From assembly GCA_015232355.1 (NCBI GenBank), contig JADFZW010000015.1, forward strand, positions 62,001 through 126,000: 64,000 nt of DNA. The letters are read 5' to 3'. Below the pieces are notes generated by a model. It did not search any database. It was given only the letters and a program-made list of their open reading frames with translations, and was not told the origin of the DNA. Position numbers and translations under genes: made by a program. Within the stretch, counting starts at the first letter, position 1; each line of letters begins with the position of its first letter. This document shows, piece by piece, positions 33,469-42,244 of the stretch. Origin of the DNA: Oligoflexia bacterium (GTDB taxonomy: Bacteria; Bdellovibrionota; Bacteriovoracia; Bacteriovoracales; Bacteriovoracaceae).

Positions 33469-35403
33469 ATGAAATATTTAGTCTTAGTACTATCTTTGTT
33501 TTTAAGTTATTTTCTAGCTTCCTATTTTTTGAAATATATCAATGGGAATAAAAGTGATAGTGAAAATATTGATAACAAAACAAATGTATTTTTCTCTGCA
33601 GATAGTACTTGGAGACAATTATCTTATGATATTTCTTATCAAGAGGATACAAAATATACTCAAGGAAATTTAACCAACACACTTCCTTTGCACATAAAGA
33701 ATTTTAAGATAAATGTGTCTTCGCAAGTAGATATATACTTTCCGTCAACTACGTCAACTACGTCAACTACGTCAAAGAAATCAAAAAATAGATTTTATAT
33801 TTTTCTTTTTTCTATTAATAAAAATAGTATCAACAGTGAAATCCCCAACTTTCCTGTTGATGCTATTATACGTGATCTCTCACATCCAATAGTAGTTGAG
33901 ATTGAACCAGCAATTGCATCATCACCATCAGAGGTATACTTTTATCATTCAAAGAGTATCTCCCCTCTCTCATATAATATATTGGTAGATTTTTTGTCGC
34001 AATTTAATATGTTTATTTCTTTTGAAAATATCGATGCTCGAAAATTTTCTGAGCGTGTACTTGAGCGTGATGCCAGAGGCGTTTTTGAAGTTAATTATCA
34101 TTATGATCATTCTGCAAAACTTCATTTGATAAAAGATGACAAGAGATACCTGCAAACAGAGCAAATTATAAGTAAGTTAAATGCCACAATTACCTTGAAG
34201 GAGGAAAACTTTCCTTTTTGTCAAAAGATCGTATCAACAGAAGAGAGAGTTTTGCAAATGAATAAACTTCAAGTTGCCACTAGTATGCTTCAAGTGTTGA
34301 TTAACTTCAAAAGTAGTTCGATGATTAAAAATTTGCAATCTTCGATTATACCAGCTACGTATTCAAAATTACTTTCTGCAATCAATATGTTAAATGATTC
34401 TACATTAAAGGAAAAATGGATTGATCTTTCTACAAAATCAAAATCAAAATCAAAATCAGAATCAGAATCATTATCATTATCGACGAAGGCCTGGAAGGAT
34501 AATGATTTATTTGAAAAGAGTGTGCAACAACAGGAGTTGGGTAATCTTAATTTAAGTGATTTACAAAAGATGTATAATGACAGTAATGATGATGAAAAAA
34601 ATTTAAATGCTCTCTATCTTAAATTTAAGGCACTTTTATATCTTTATCCCCAGAATGCACAACAAATTGCAGAGATGATGGAAAAGTATGGTGAGAATTC
34701 TAAAATATTTCCATTGCTTTCCAAGGCGCTATCAACTGTAGGTAATGAAAGTGCGCAAATAGCACTTCAAAAATTGATTTATAAATATCAAGAAAATTGG
34801 AAAGCGCTCTCAGTTTTAATTCCCGATCTGGGATTACTTAAAAATCCTTCTAAAGAGAGCGAGTTGGCCCTTCGAGAAACTATTAAGAATTCAAATAATC
34901 CAAATATTATTACAACTTCGAGTCTCTCTCTTGGGATTATGGCCAACTCTCTAAAGAGCAATGATCCTTCCAGAGGAGAGGCAATTGTAGAAGGTTTTCT
35001 TAATGATTACTCTCATGCAAAGACTTTGAAAGAAAAACGCCTGCTATTATCTGTTTTAGGTAACACTGGTTCAGAGAAGTTACTTCCAATGCTTACATCA
35101 ATAATCTCATTACAAAGAAATCCTGAATTACTTAATGATGCTATTGAAAATGTACGTTTGATTAATAACAGAGAGGCAATTTCACTTCTCAATAAAGTAA
35201 TAGAAAATAAAAATGAAAACAAGGTTAAAAATTATTCTGATGATAATCGTTTAAAGGCAATTTGGGCCCTATCATTTAAAGTTGAAACTACAAATACAAA
35301 CGAAATTTTAAATGACAATGATCGAGCACTCTACAAAAAAATTATTTCAAATGAAAAATCAGAGGATGTTAAGAGAGAACTTTCTAAGTTTATATTAAAT
35401 TAA
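33469..35403 (+). CDS. Membrane-anchored protein with HEAT/vitellogenin-like helical repeats
   Basis: A 644-residue protein with one N-terminal hydrophobic helix (about 3-22). Residues 40-260 look beta-rich. Residues about 340-640 are helical repeats: YLYPQNAQQIAEMM, LLSKALSTVGNESAQIALQKL, LLLSVLGNTGSEKLLPML, INNREAISLLNKV. The beta barrel followed by a superhelical HEAT-like region, with LGN-G motifs, resembles the vitellogenin-N module of large lipid-transfer proteins seen in some bacteria. This is a tentative match. Two low-complexity repeats interrupt it: Thr-Ser repeats (about 33748-33778) and Lys-Ser then Ser-Glu/Leu repeats (about 34434-34480). Confidence 0.55.
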   Translation: MKYLVLVLSLFLSYFLASYFLKYINGNKSDSENIDNKTNVFFSADSTWRQLSYDISYQEDTKYTQGNLTNTLPLHIKNFKINVSSQVDIYFPSTTSTTSTTSKKSKNRFYIFLFSINKNSINSEIPNFPVDAIIRDLSHPIVVEIEPAIASSPSEVYFYHSKSISPLSYNILVDFLSQFNMFISFENIDARKFSERVLERDARGVFEVNYHYDHSAKLHLIKDDKRYLQTEQIISKLNATITLKEENFPFCQKIVSTEERVLQMNKLQVATSMLQVLINFKSSSMIKNLQSSIIPATYSKLLSAINMLNDSTLKEKWIDLSTKSKSKSKSESESLSLSTKAWKDNDLFEKSVQQQELGNLNLSDLQKMYNDSNDDEKNLNALYLKFKALLYLYPQNAQQIAEMMEKYGENSKIFPLLSKALSTVGNESAQIALQKLIYKYQENWKALSVLIPDLGLLKNPSKESELALRETIKNSNNPNIITTSSLSLGIMANSLKSNDPSRGEAIVEGFLNDYSHAKTLKEKRLLLSVLGNTGSEKLLPMLTSIISLQRNPELLNDAIENVRLINNREAISLLNKVIENKNENKVKNYSDDNRLKAIWALSFKVETTNTNEILNDNDRALYKKIISNEKSEDVKRELSKFILN

Positions 35404-35578
35404 GAGTCCATTTAAAGAAATAAAGAAATAAAGAAATTTTATTGAATTTATAACTATTGACTGAAATCGGTCGAAATACGACATGAAATCGACGGAAATT
35501 GTTAAGGTATTTGCTGTAAAACAACCGATATATAGAATAGATGTAGATAAGAAAACTGAAAAAAAATGGGTGGATCAA

Positions 35579-37192
35579 ATGCTAATTAAATTTAATTTAT
35601 TTACTATGATTTGTTTTTTTATTCTTTTTGTCTTTAGCTTTTTTAGTTTTAAGTTGTGGGCGGAAGATAAGTGTCTTTATGCTGGGTGGCCTTCGCAATG
35701 GATTTCATTACCTCCAAATAGTCCTAACATTGCTGGACCATTAGTTTGTGAGGATCCTCTAAAAGTTCCTCCGGAAAATAATTTTATAAAAGAGCTTAAT
35801 CAGGGATGTAAAACTAGAATGAATGATAATAGTAAGGAATTTTATAGTTGTAATCCGATTGTATATGGAATTGATGTATGTATAAAAATAGATGAAGATT
35901 CAAAGAAGGATTTGGAAAAAGCATGTTTGCAAGCGGCAAAACAAGTGGCCGATATTAGTAAGATACCTAAATTAATATTGGATAAATATGATGATAATAA
36001 GATTAATGGCGTGAATATTTTTAATAAGACATTTTTGTTAAGAGAAGAGTTAAAGAAAAAAAACAGTGAAGAAAAGAACAAGGCAGAGCTAGCATTGTTT
36101 TCTAAGGAAATGGATGAAAGATTTAATCTTATAGCTTTAGAGTTAAAGGATATTTATTTAGAGAAACACAAAAATGATAATTTAAAAGATGGTGAGAATT
36201 ACAAAAAGCTAGAGGAAATAGTTAAACATATTAAGGAAGAACAAAATAAGAAAACAGGAGAAAAGGACAAGGATAAGGATAAAGATGATATGGATACTTT
36301 ATCCTCGGAAGCTATTAATAATTTATTAGGAGATGCAAACATTGTTAAGCTTAATTTATCCATAATGAATATTTTAAAAAGTAATTCTAAGTTAGAAAAA
36401 AAGATTGTGGATTCTTTTACTTGTCATGGAAAAGGAGTTTTAGATGCGAGATTTAGTGGACTAAAAAATGCGTTGGAGGATATTACTGATGAAGTAAAGA
36501 AACCTAAAAAACCTAAAGATGCAAAAAAACAAACTAAAAAAACCACAGTCAAGGGAAGAATAAAAAAGTTAATAAAAAATAAACAACAAGTTGTTTGGTG
36601 TATGAATAGAGCAACTAAACAACCAATTCTGTTACACCATGGTGATGTGTGGGGACGTGCAAATGAGATGGTAAGGAGTACATTCAATCAAGAATTAAAT
36701 GATGAAGATTATGCTCTTACTAGTAGATATCATTTTGCCGTGAGAACTGATATTCCTGGGTCTGAAGGGGTATATCACTTGTGTGATTTTTCCTTTAATG
36801 GAACACATTTGTTGGATACCGAGGGAAAAATGATTTCAGATCCCAAAAAGAGAAATGGATGTAAACGTTTAAAGTTTAGTAAAAAATACCCTGTCCGTTC
36901 TTTTATGATTGGAAGACAAATATATATTTGTAAACCGATGGAAAATCCTTCAATAATAAATGGTGAAAAGAATAGTAATGATAATGCTATTGCAAATGCA
37001 ACTACTGAGACCTTGAAAGAGCTTGCTAAGTACAATGTTGTTGTTAGTGATAGCAGTGATAGCAGTGATAGTGGTGACAGTAATATTAGTAGTAAGGATG
37101 GAGAGAATGCCATTAAAGAAGAAGTTGAAGAGCAAGTTAAAGAGAATGATGAAGAATCAGTTATAGAAAAAGATGATGAGAAAGAAAATTAA
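35579..37192 (+). CDS. Secreted Lys-rich protein of unknown function
   Basis: The start at 35579 is preferred over one at 35483, since it gives a clean signal peptide (MLIKFNLFT..., cleavage near LWA-EDK at about 29) with GGGTGG upstream. The mature protein (about 510 residues) has early cysteines (CLYAGWP, LVCEDP, SCNPIVYGIDVC) likely in disulfides, a long charged middle, basic KPKKPKDAKKQ and a C-terminal tail rich in Ser, Asp and Glu. A short DSS repeat sits near the end. No family is recognised. It stands alone, convergent with yebC by 13 bp. Confidence 0.6.
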   Translation: MLIKFNLFTMICFFILFVFSFFSFKLWAEDKCLYAGWPSQWISLPPNSPNIAGPLVCEDPLKVPPENNFIKELNQGCKTRMNDNSKEFYSCNPIVYGIDVCIKIDEDSKKDLEKACLQAAKQVADISKIPKLILDKYDDNKINGVNIFNKTFLLREELKKKNSEEKNKAELALFSKEMDERFNLIALELKDIYLEKHKNDNLKDGENYKKLEEIVKHIKEEQNKKTGEKDKDKDKDDMDTLSSEAINNLLGDANIVKLNLSIMNILKSNSKLEKKIVDSFTCHGKGVLDARFSGLKNALEDITDEVKKPKKPKDAKKQTKKTTVKGRIKKLIKNKQQVVWCMNRATKQPILLHHGDVWGRANEMVRSTFNQELNDEDYALTSRYHFAVRTDIPGSEGVYHLCDFSFNGTHLLDTEGKMISDPKKRNGCKRLKFSKKYPVRSFMIGRQIYICKPMENPSIINGEKNSNDNAIANATTETLKELAKYNVVVSDSSDSSDSGDSNISSKDGENAIKEEVEEQVKENDEESVIEKDDEKEN

Positions 37193-37205
37193 TGATTATT
37201 TTGAA

Positions 37206-37961
37206 TTACTTTAAATGTAAAGAATTAGCTAGATCATCGCTATATTCTATATTGTGATATACTTTTTGAACGTCATCATCATCCTCTAATTTTTCAATTA
37301 GCTTCATTAAAGTATCAAATGTCTTCTGTTCAACTTTCTTAGTATCAGAGGGAATTCGTTGTAATCCTGATTCCTTTGGTTCAATACCTAGTTCTGCAAA
37401 TTTTTTTTGAATTTTACCAAAGTCCTCCATTGCAGAGGTAACAGTGATAGCATCGGAGTCGCGATCAAATTCTACATCCTCTGCTCCAGCATCGATCATC
37501 GTCATAGTAAAATCATCTTCATTAATTTTACCTATAGGAAGAGTAAATACTCCTTTACGAGAGAATACAAATTGCAGACAACCATCTTTTCCAATAGTGC
37601 CACCATATTTACTAAAACTAGAGCGCACGTTAGCGACAGTTCGAATATTGTTATCAGTTGTACACTCTACAAAGATAGCAACTCCACCCGGGCCATAACC
37701 CTCGTAGGTGATCTCTTGCAAAGTATCTGCATCTGCTCCCGATGCTTTTTTAATTGCTCGATCAATATTATCTTTAGGCATGTTAACTGCGCGAGCACTT
37801 AAGAGTGCAGATCGAAGTCGTGGATTTGCTTCAGCATCTGCTCCTCCTGTTTTTACTGCTACGGTGAGCTCTTTTATTATTTTTGTAAATGCCTGCCCCT
37901 TCTTTGCATCTTGAGCTCCTTTTCTGTCTCGGATGTTTTTCCATTTACTATGTCCGGCCAT
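37206..37961 (-). CDS. yebC: YebC/PmpR family protein
   Basis: A 251-residue protein of normal family length. It begins with MAGHSKWKNIRDRKGAQDAKKG, and has NMPKDNIDRAIKKA, YEGYGPGGVAIFVE, RNTVANVRS-like TVANVRSSFSKYGG and GCLQFVFSRKGVF, all conserved in the family. Members act as transcriptional regulators (PmpR) or as translation factors that relieve ribosome stalling at proline stretches. It is unlinked to a Holliday-junction operon here, which is a common variation. The next gene upstream on the same strand starts at 38935. Confidence 0.97.
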   Translation of the reverse strand: MAGHSKWKNIRDRKGAQDAKKGQAFTKIIKELTVAVKTGGADAEANPRLRSALLSARAVNMPKDNIDRAIKKASGADADTLQEITYEGYGPGGVAIFVECTTDNNIRTVANVRSSFSKYGGTIGKDGCLQFVFSRKGVFTLPIGKINEDDFTMTMIDAGAEDVEFDRDSDAITVTSAMEDFGKIQKKFAELGIEPKESGLQRIPSDTKKVEQKTFDTLMKLIEKLEDDDDVQKVYHNIEYSDDLANSLHLK

Positions 37962-38020
37962 CTTCTTTTAATCTCCTCTAGAGTAGTATTTAGTTTGTCT
38001 TTTTGTTTTTTGTTGTTTTT

Positions 38021-38935
38021 TTAGATGATGTCGTTATTTCTATTGAGATTTAAATACTCAGTGATAAATTTCCTATATTCCGCCAGCAACTTCAATGTTA
38101 TAGGACCAGGTGTTCCTGATCCTATTTTTTGATCTCGAAGGTCGGATACTATTTTAGTTGCAGGAAAAATCATTCGAGTTGTGCTAGTGATGAACGCTTC
38201 ATCAGCATTTATGATCTCTTTAGCAGTGAAATTTTCCTCTAAGATTTCAATTCCAATTCTTCTTCCTAATTTTATTACAGTGTCTCTAGTTATTCCTAAC
38301 AAAATTCCTATTGATGGTGCTGGGGTGTAGACTCTCTCATCTTTGACAATCCAAATGTTACTGGTACTACATTCAGTAACCATTCCATCAGCATTTAGCA
38401 TGATTGATTCATATGCACCCTTATGTTTTACTGACATATAAGCAAGAAAGTTATTTAGATAATTTCCAGTTTTAATTTTAGGATTTAGAGCGCGTGCATC
38501 GTTTCTGATAACATCTGCAAATCCTAATGTTATTCCCTCAGAGTAGAATTTTTGAGGATGACCATTGTGTTCATTTGCGATGATTATATAATTACCCTTG
38601 CAAGAGAAATCACAATCCAATCCAAATTTTAATGCTTCTCCTCTGGTTATCATTACTCTTAAATAACAAGTCTTATCTAACCCGATCTCTTCTAATGTTT
38701 TCATTATTTCGTTGGCCAGTTCTCTCTTGCTAATTGGGATTTCCATATAAAGTCCCTCAGCAGAGCTCCATAGGCGATCAAGATGCTCTTTCAATAGAAA
38801 AACTACTCCATTATAGCTTATGGCCACTTCGTAGATTGAATCACCATAGAGAAGTCCTCGATCGAGTACAGAAATTTTTGCATTTTCTTTATTAGTTATT
38901 GTACCATTTATATTAATGGTGGGATTGTTCGACAT
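38021..38935 (-). CDS. Class IV PLP aminotransferase (branched-chain or D-amino acid type)
   Basis: A 304-residue fold-type IV PLP enzyme. Signature features are ISVLDRGLLYGDSIYE, LRVMITRGE, a Schiff-base lysine region in KIKTGNYLNNFLA (about 158), GMVTECSTSNIWIV and GITRDTVIKLGRRIGIEI. The family covers IlvE, D-alanine aminotransferase and aminodeoxychorismate lyase, and the specificity cannot be read from sequence alone. It is about 60 bp upstream of yebC on the same strand and divergent to the gamma-glutamyltransferase gene. Confidence 0.9.
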   Translation of the reverse strand: MSNNPTININGTITNKENAKISVLDRGLLYGDSIYEVAISYNGVVFLLKEHLDRLWSSAEGLYMEIPISKRELANEIMKTLEEIGLDKTCYLRVMITRGEALKFGLDCDFSCKGNYIIIANEHNGHPQKFYSEGITLGFADVIRNDARALNPKIKTGNYLNNFLAYMSVKHKGAYESIMLNADGMVTECSTSNIWIVKDERVYTPAPSIGILLGITRDTVIKLGRRIGIEILEENFTAKEIINADEAFITSTTRMIFPATKIVSDLRDQKIGSGTPGPITLKLLAEYRKFITEYLNLNRNNDII

Positions 38936-39043
38936 GCAAAATCCTTTGTTATTTAAGTATCTTTGTCATCTATTCTATGTTTTGGCCAGAGCGATTTAAA
39001 GGATTTTTTTTGGAATTTTTTGGGGGAATTTAGGAGGAATTAT

Positions 39044-40984
39044 ATGTATAAATTTAGTCAACTTAATCAACTTATCAAAACTTTTATTAAAAATTTTTTT
39101 TTAGTTTTCTTGATGTGTGGACTTGTTGCTATTAGTAACAATTGCAGTTCCTCTAAGATTGAAAAGATTGAAAACAAATTTAGCTCTGGTAATAACAATA
39201 CCAGCAATGTTTCATCATCCAATAATAATTTAATCCAAGATACAAATATAAATGAAAAAAATGGCGCATACATGGTCCCAGAATACAATTCTTCTGAAAA
39301 GAATAGAGGTGGCCATGAAACCTATGCGAATAAATATTTAATTGCCTCTCAAAATGCATATGCAAGCGAAGTGGGGATTAAGATTTTTAAGAAGGGAGGC
39401 AACATCTTTGATGCTGCAGTTGCCATCAGTTTTGTTTTGGCAGTTACAAGGCCACAATCAACAGGATTAGGTGGTGGTGGTTTTATGCTCTATTATACTC
39501 CGAAGATGAAAGAACCGATGGCCCTCGATTTTAGAGAGAAAGCACCAATACTTGCGACTGAAGATATGTTTGTAAGTAAAAATGGAAAGACATTAAAGAG
39601 TAAATCCCTAGATACAATTTTTGCTGTGGCCATACCGGGAATGGTGGCCGGACTAATGGAAATTCATAAAAAGCATGGTCGTCTTTCGAGAGAGGTAGTG
39701 CTGGCACCCGCGATTAAAATTGCCGAGGAGGGTTTTGATGTTTATGAACATTTGGCCTTATCGATAGAGAAGCGACAAGAGATTTTAAAATTATATGAAT
39801 CAAGTCGAGAGATATTTTTTAAGAGTAATGCTACTGGTGAACAACAACCACTAAGAGTTGGTGATAAATTTATACAAAAGGATTTAGCAAAAACTTTGAG
39901 AGCGATTTCTAAGAATGGACGTGATGGATTTTATAAGGGATGGGTGGCCAAAGCAATTGTAGATCAGAGCAGAGTACTTGAGGGATTGATAACTAAAAAG
40001 GATTTAGATTTATATGAAGTAAAATATAGAAGAGCAGTTAGTGGAACATTTAAAAATTATAAAGTCTATTCGATGTCTCCTCCTAGTTCCGGTGGAACCC
40101 ATATCATTCAAATGTTAAATATGTTGGAAGCAGATGATTTGAGAGCGATGGGAATTCATTCAGCAACAGCAATTAATTTAATGGCCAGTTCTATGCAATT
40201 AGTATTTGCAGATAGAGCAAAGTATATGGGTGATAGTGATTTTGTGAAGGTTCCGCTGGAAGGTCTGCTTTCTAAAAAGTATGCGCTAGAGTTGAGAAAA
40301 AAAATTTTAAAAGACAAAGCTTTGTTACAAGATAATGTTGTTCCTGGAGAACCATCACTATTTGAGAAGGAATCTGCAGAGACAAATCACTTCACCATTA
40401 TGGATAAAGATGGAAATGTAATCACCACTACTCAAACAGTAAACGGACCGCTTGGTTCAGGAGTAATTGTTAAGGGAACAGGAGTACTTTTAAATAATGA
40501 GATGAACGATTTTACTGCTAAACTTGGTGGATCGAATTTGTTTGGTGCTATCGGTGGTGCCAATAATATGATTGCTGCTCAAAAAAGGCCACTCTCTAGT
40601 ATGTCACCGACTATTGTATTTAAGGATAAACGTCCGATTTTCGCTCTAGGAACAGCAGCAGGAACAAGAATTTTAACTTGTGTTGCTCAAACAATTTTAA
40701 ATTATCTCGAGTTTGGATTGCCTCTCTATGAGGCGGTGGCAGCAGTACGATTTCATCAGCAGTGGTATCCAGATGAATTGCGAATTGATGGGCCATACTT
40801 GCCAGTAGATACTATAGAGAGTTTAAAGAGTATGGGACATAAAATTAACTATGAGGATTTAGATTGTAGAATTCAAGCGGTGGCAAAAGAAAATCGAGGC
40901 CGTGAAGGCGGTCGTGAAGGCCGTGAAAGTATACTTCACGGAGTATCTGATCCGCGCTCGGAAGGTTTAGCTTTAGGAGAATAA
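39044..40984 (+). CDS. ggt: Gamma-glutamyltransferase, probable lipoprotein
   Basis: A 646-residue self-processing hydrolase. After an N-terminal hydrophobic segment with a possible lipobox cysteine (SNNC, about 29), it has the family stretches AVAISFVLAVTRPQSTGLGGGGF, DFREKAP, PPSSGGTHIIQML, the catalytic threonine of ETNHF (Thr447), GPLGSG and LLNNEMNDF. It should cleave gamma-glutamyl bonds of glutathione in the periplasm. AGGAGG is 6 nt before the ATG at 39044; an earlier in-frame ATG at 38963 has none. Near the C-terminus an Arg-Glu-Gly repeat is inserted, followed by a CCGTGAA/TTCACGG inverted repeat (40921-40941). The 3' end overlaps the convergent gene by 49 bp. Confidence 0.93.
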   Translation: MYKFSQLNQLIKTFIKNFFLVFLMCGLVAISNNCSSSKIEKIENKFSSGNNNTSNVSSSNNNLIQDTNINEKNGAYMVPEYNSSEKNRGGHETYANKYLIASQNAYASEVGIKIFKKGGNIFDAAVAISFVLAVTRPQSTGLGGGGFMLYYTPKMKEPMALDFREKAPILATEDMFVSKNGKTLKSKSLDTIFAVAIPGMVAGLMEIHKKHGRLSREVVLAPAIKIAEEGFDVYEHLALSIEKRQEILKLYESSREIFFKSNATGEQQPLRVGDKFIQKDLAKTLRAISKNGRDGFYKGWVAKAIVDQSRVLEGLITKKDLDLYEVKYRRAVSGTFKNYKVYSMSPPSSGGTHIIQMLNMLEADDLRAMGIHSATAINLMASSMQLVFADRAKYMGDSDFVKVPLEGLLSKKYALELRKKILKDKALLQDNVVPGEPSLFEKESAETNHFTIMDKDGNVITTTQTVNGPLGSGVIVKGTGVLLNNEMNDFTAKLGGSNLFGAIGGANNMIAAQKRPLSSMSPTIVFKDKRPIFALGTAAGTRILTCVAQTILNYLEFGLPLYEAVAAVRFHQQWYPDELRIDGPYLPVDTIESLKSMGHKINYEDLDCRIQAVAKENRGREGGREGRESILHGVSDPRSEGLALGE

Positions 40985-42216
40985 GTTAATAAGGTGATTA
41001 TTATTATGATGATGGTTGTGGCGGCGAAGATTGTGACAATCAAAAATAAATTGTTGAGCAAGAAGTATATTGTATAAGCAGCGGCCCTTACAAGAAATGA
41101 AAGAGTTTCACTCTTATAAACTACCAACGCCCAATCAAAAGCAAATGAATAATAGAAATTCACAAATGCTCTTCCAAGAGAGGATTGATTCAAGTAACTG
41201 TCTCTAATCATTCTGAAGTAATCGAGAACGTAGTGATTACGTTTAAAGCCAGCGGAAACAAGATAGCATCCTTGTTCCTCTAAAAAATTTAAAATCTCGA
41301 TAGGAGTTCCTTCAGAGGAAGCAGAGACTTTAGAGACAAAACGATATTTATTAACTATTGCCACGGCCACATGGTATGTCTCTCCATTTTTTAAATCATT
41401 GGCCCAAATGGCACCTGAACTAAGATTAGTTTCAGTATTGTTAACTGATCCGAGGGGAATAGCACTTTGATAGCTCATAGATTCTTGGGGATTGCGATAG
41501 ATTAAGAGAATAGTTTTACGATATTCGCTTGTACCAATAATCTCACTACTAATCTTTGAGGCAGAATAAGAAACAAAGAGTTTGCTATCACCTTTAGTAA
41601 CAGAATTGATTGTAGGGGCATTACTACTATCGTAGTTGTTAGAAAATTTTAATTCAAAGTGTACTCCATCTTTATATTCGTTGAGAATATTAAAAGTAGT
41701 GGGTTTTGAATCAGCAGTAAAGATATAGATAAATTGACTCTGTTTTACACTAGTGGTGGTTAGATTTAATTTCGAGTAACTGCCAAAGTCTTTCAAACTG
41801 AAAGTAACAACAGAAGCGGCATCAGAATTTGTAGAACCATTTACACTAACACCTTCAGTAATAGTTGTATAGGTGTCGCCAGAACTTAAGATGGCCACAT
41901 AGTAATTTGCTTTGTGGTCGGTATCACTATACAAATTGAGTTGCACATAGAGATTTTCATTAAATAGTGGAAGTGGTGAAATCTCATTATTGTTTTGTCT
42001 CTCTAAATCTGTGGCATCGGTGTTGACTGGAATGTAAATCTTATGTGGATTACTTACAGAAGTGCCCTCTGCTTTTTCGGCAAAGACATCAACACTAGTT
42101 GGCCTGGAAGTTCCATAGATATATGCTTCACCATTAAAAGTTGTTTTTGCAAAGGAAAAGGATATAGAAGTGATGAAGAATAGAGAAAGAAATAGAGAAA
42201 AAAATAACAGACGCAT
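40936..42216 (-). CDS. Exported membrane protein with CFI-box-CTERM domain
   Basis: A 426-residue protein with a signal peptide (about 1-23, SFA-KTT). Residues 30-300 look like one or two Ig/fibronectin-type beta domains. At about 312-385 it matches the CFI-box C-terminal domain: GCYLVSAGF in place of CFIATAAYGS, then the conserved RMIRDSYLNQSSLGRAFVNFYY and FAFDWALVVYKSE. A long hydrophobic helix (about 380-415) and a basic tail follow. It lies 28 bp downstream of a subtilisin-like protease gene on the same strand, so they form a likely operon. The function is unknown. Confidence 0.72.
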   Translation of the reverse strand: MRLLFFSLFLSLFFITSISFSFAKTTFNGEAYIYGTSRPTSVDVFAEKAEGTSVSNPHKIYIPVNTDATDLERQNNNEISPLPLFNENLYVQLNLYSDTDHKANYYVAILSSGDTYTTITEGVSVNGSTNSDAASVVTFSLKDFGSYSKLNLTTTSVKQSQFIYIFTADSKPTTFNILNEYKDGVHFELKFSNNYDSSNAPTINSVTKGDSKLFVSYSASKISSEIIGTSEYRKTILLIYRNPQESMSYQSAIPLGSVNNTETNLSSGAIWANDLKNGETYHVAVAIVNKYRFVSKVSASSEGTPIEILNFLEEQGCYLVSAGFKRNHYVLDYFRMIRDSYLNQSSLGRAFVNFYYSFAFDWALVVYKSETLSFLVRAAAYTIYFLLNNLFLIVTIFAATTIIIIIITLLTYSPKAKPSERGSDTP

Positions 42217-42244
42217 TTAATGCCCTCTTAATTTGAGTATGAAT

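Noticed and set aside
35483..35578. Longer start of the secreted protein at 35579
   Set aside because: It puts a charged stretch before the signal peptide; the downstream ATG has a ribosome site.
37407..37802. 131-residue plus-strand frame
   Set aside because: It is the complement of yebC, which is fully conserved on the minus strand.
38963..39043. Upstream start for gamma-glutamyltransferase
   Set aside because: AGGAGG precedes the ATG at 39044, which also gives a proper signal sequence.
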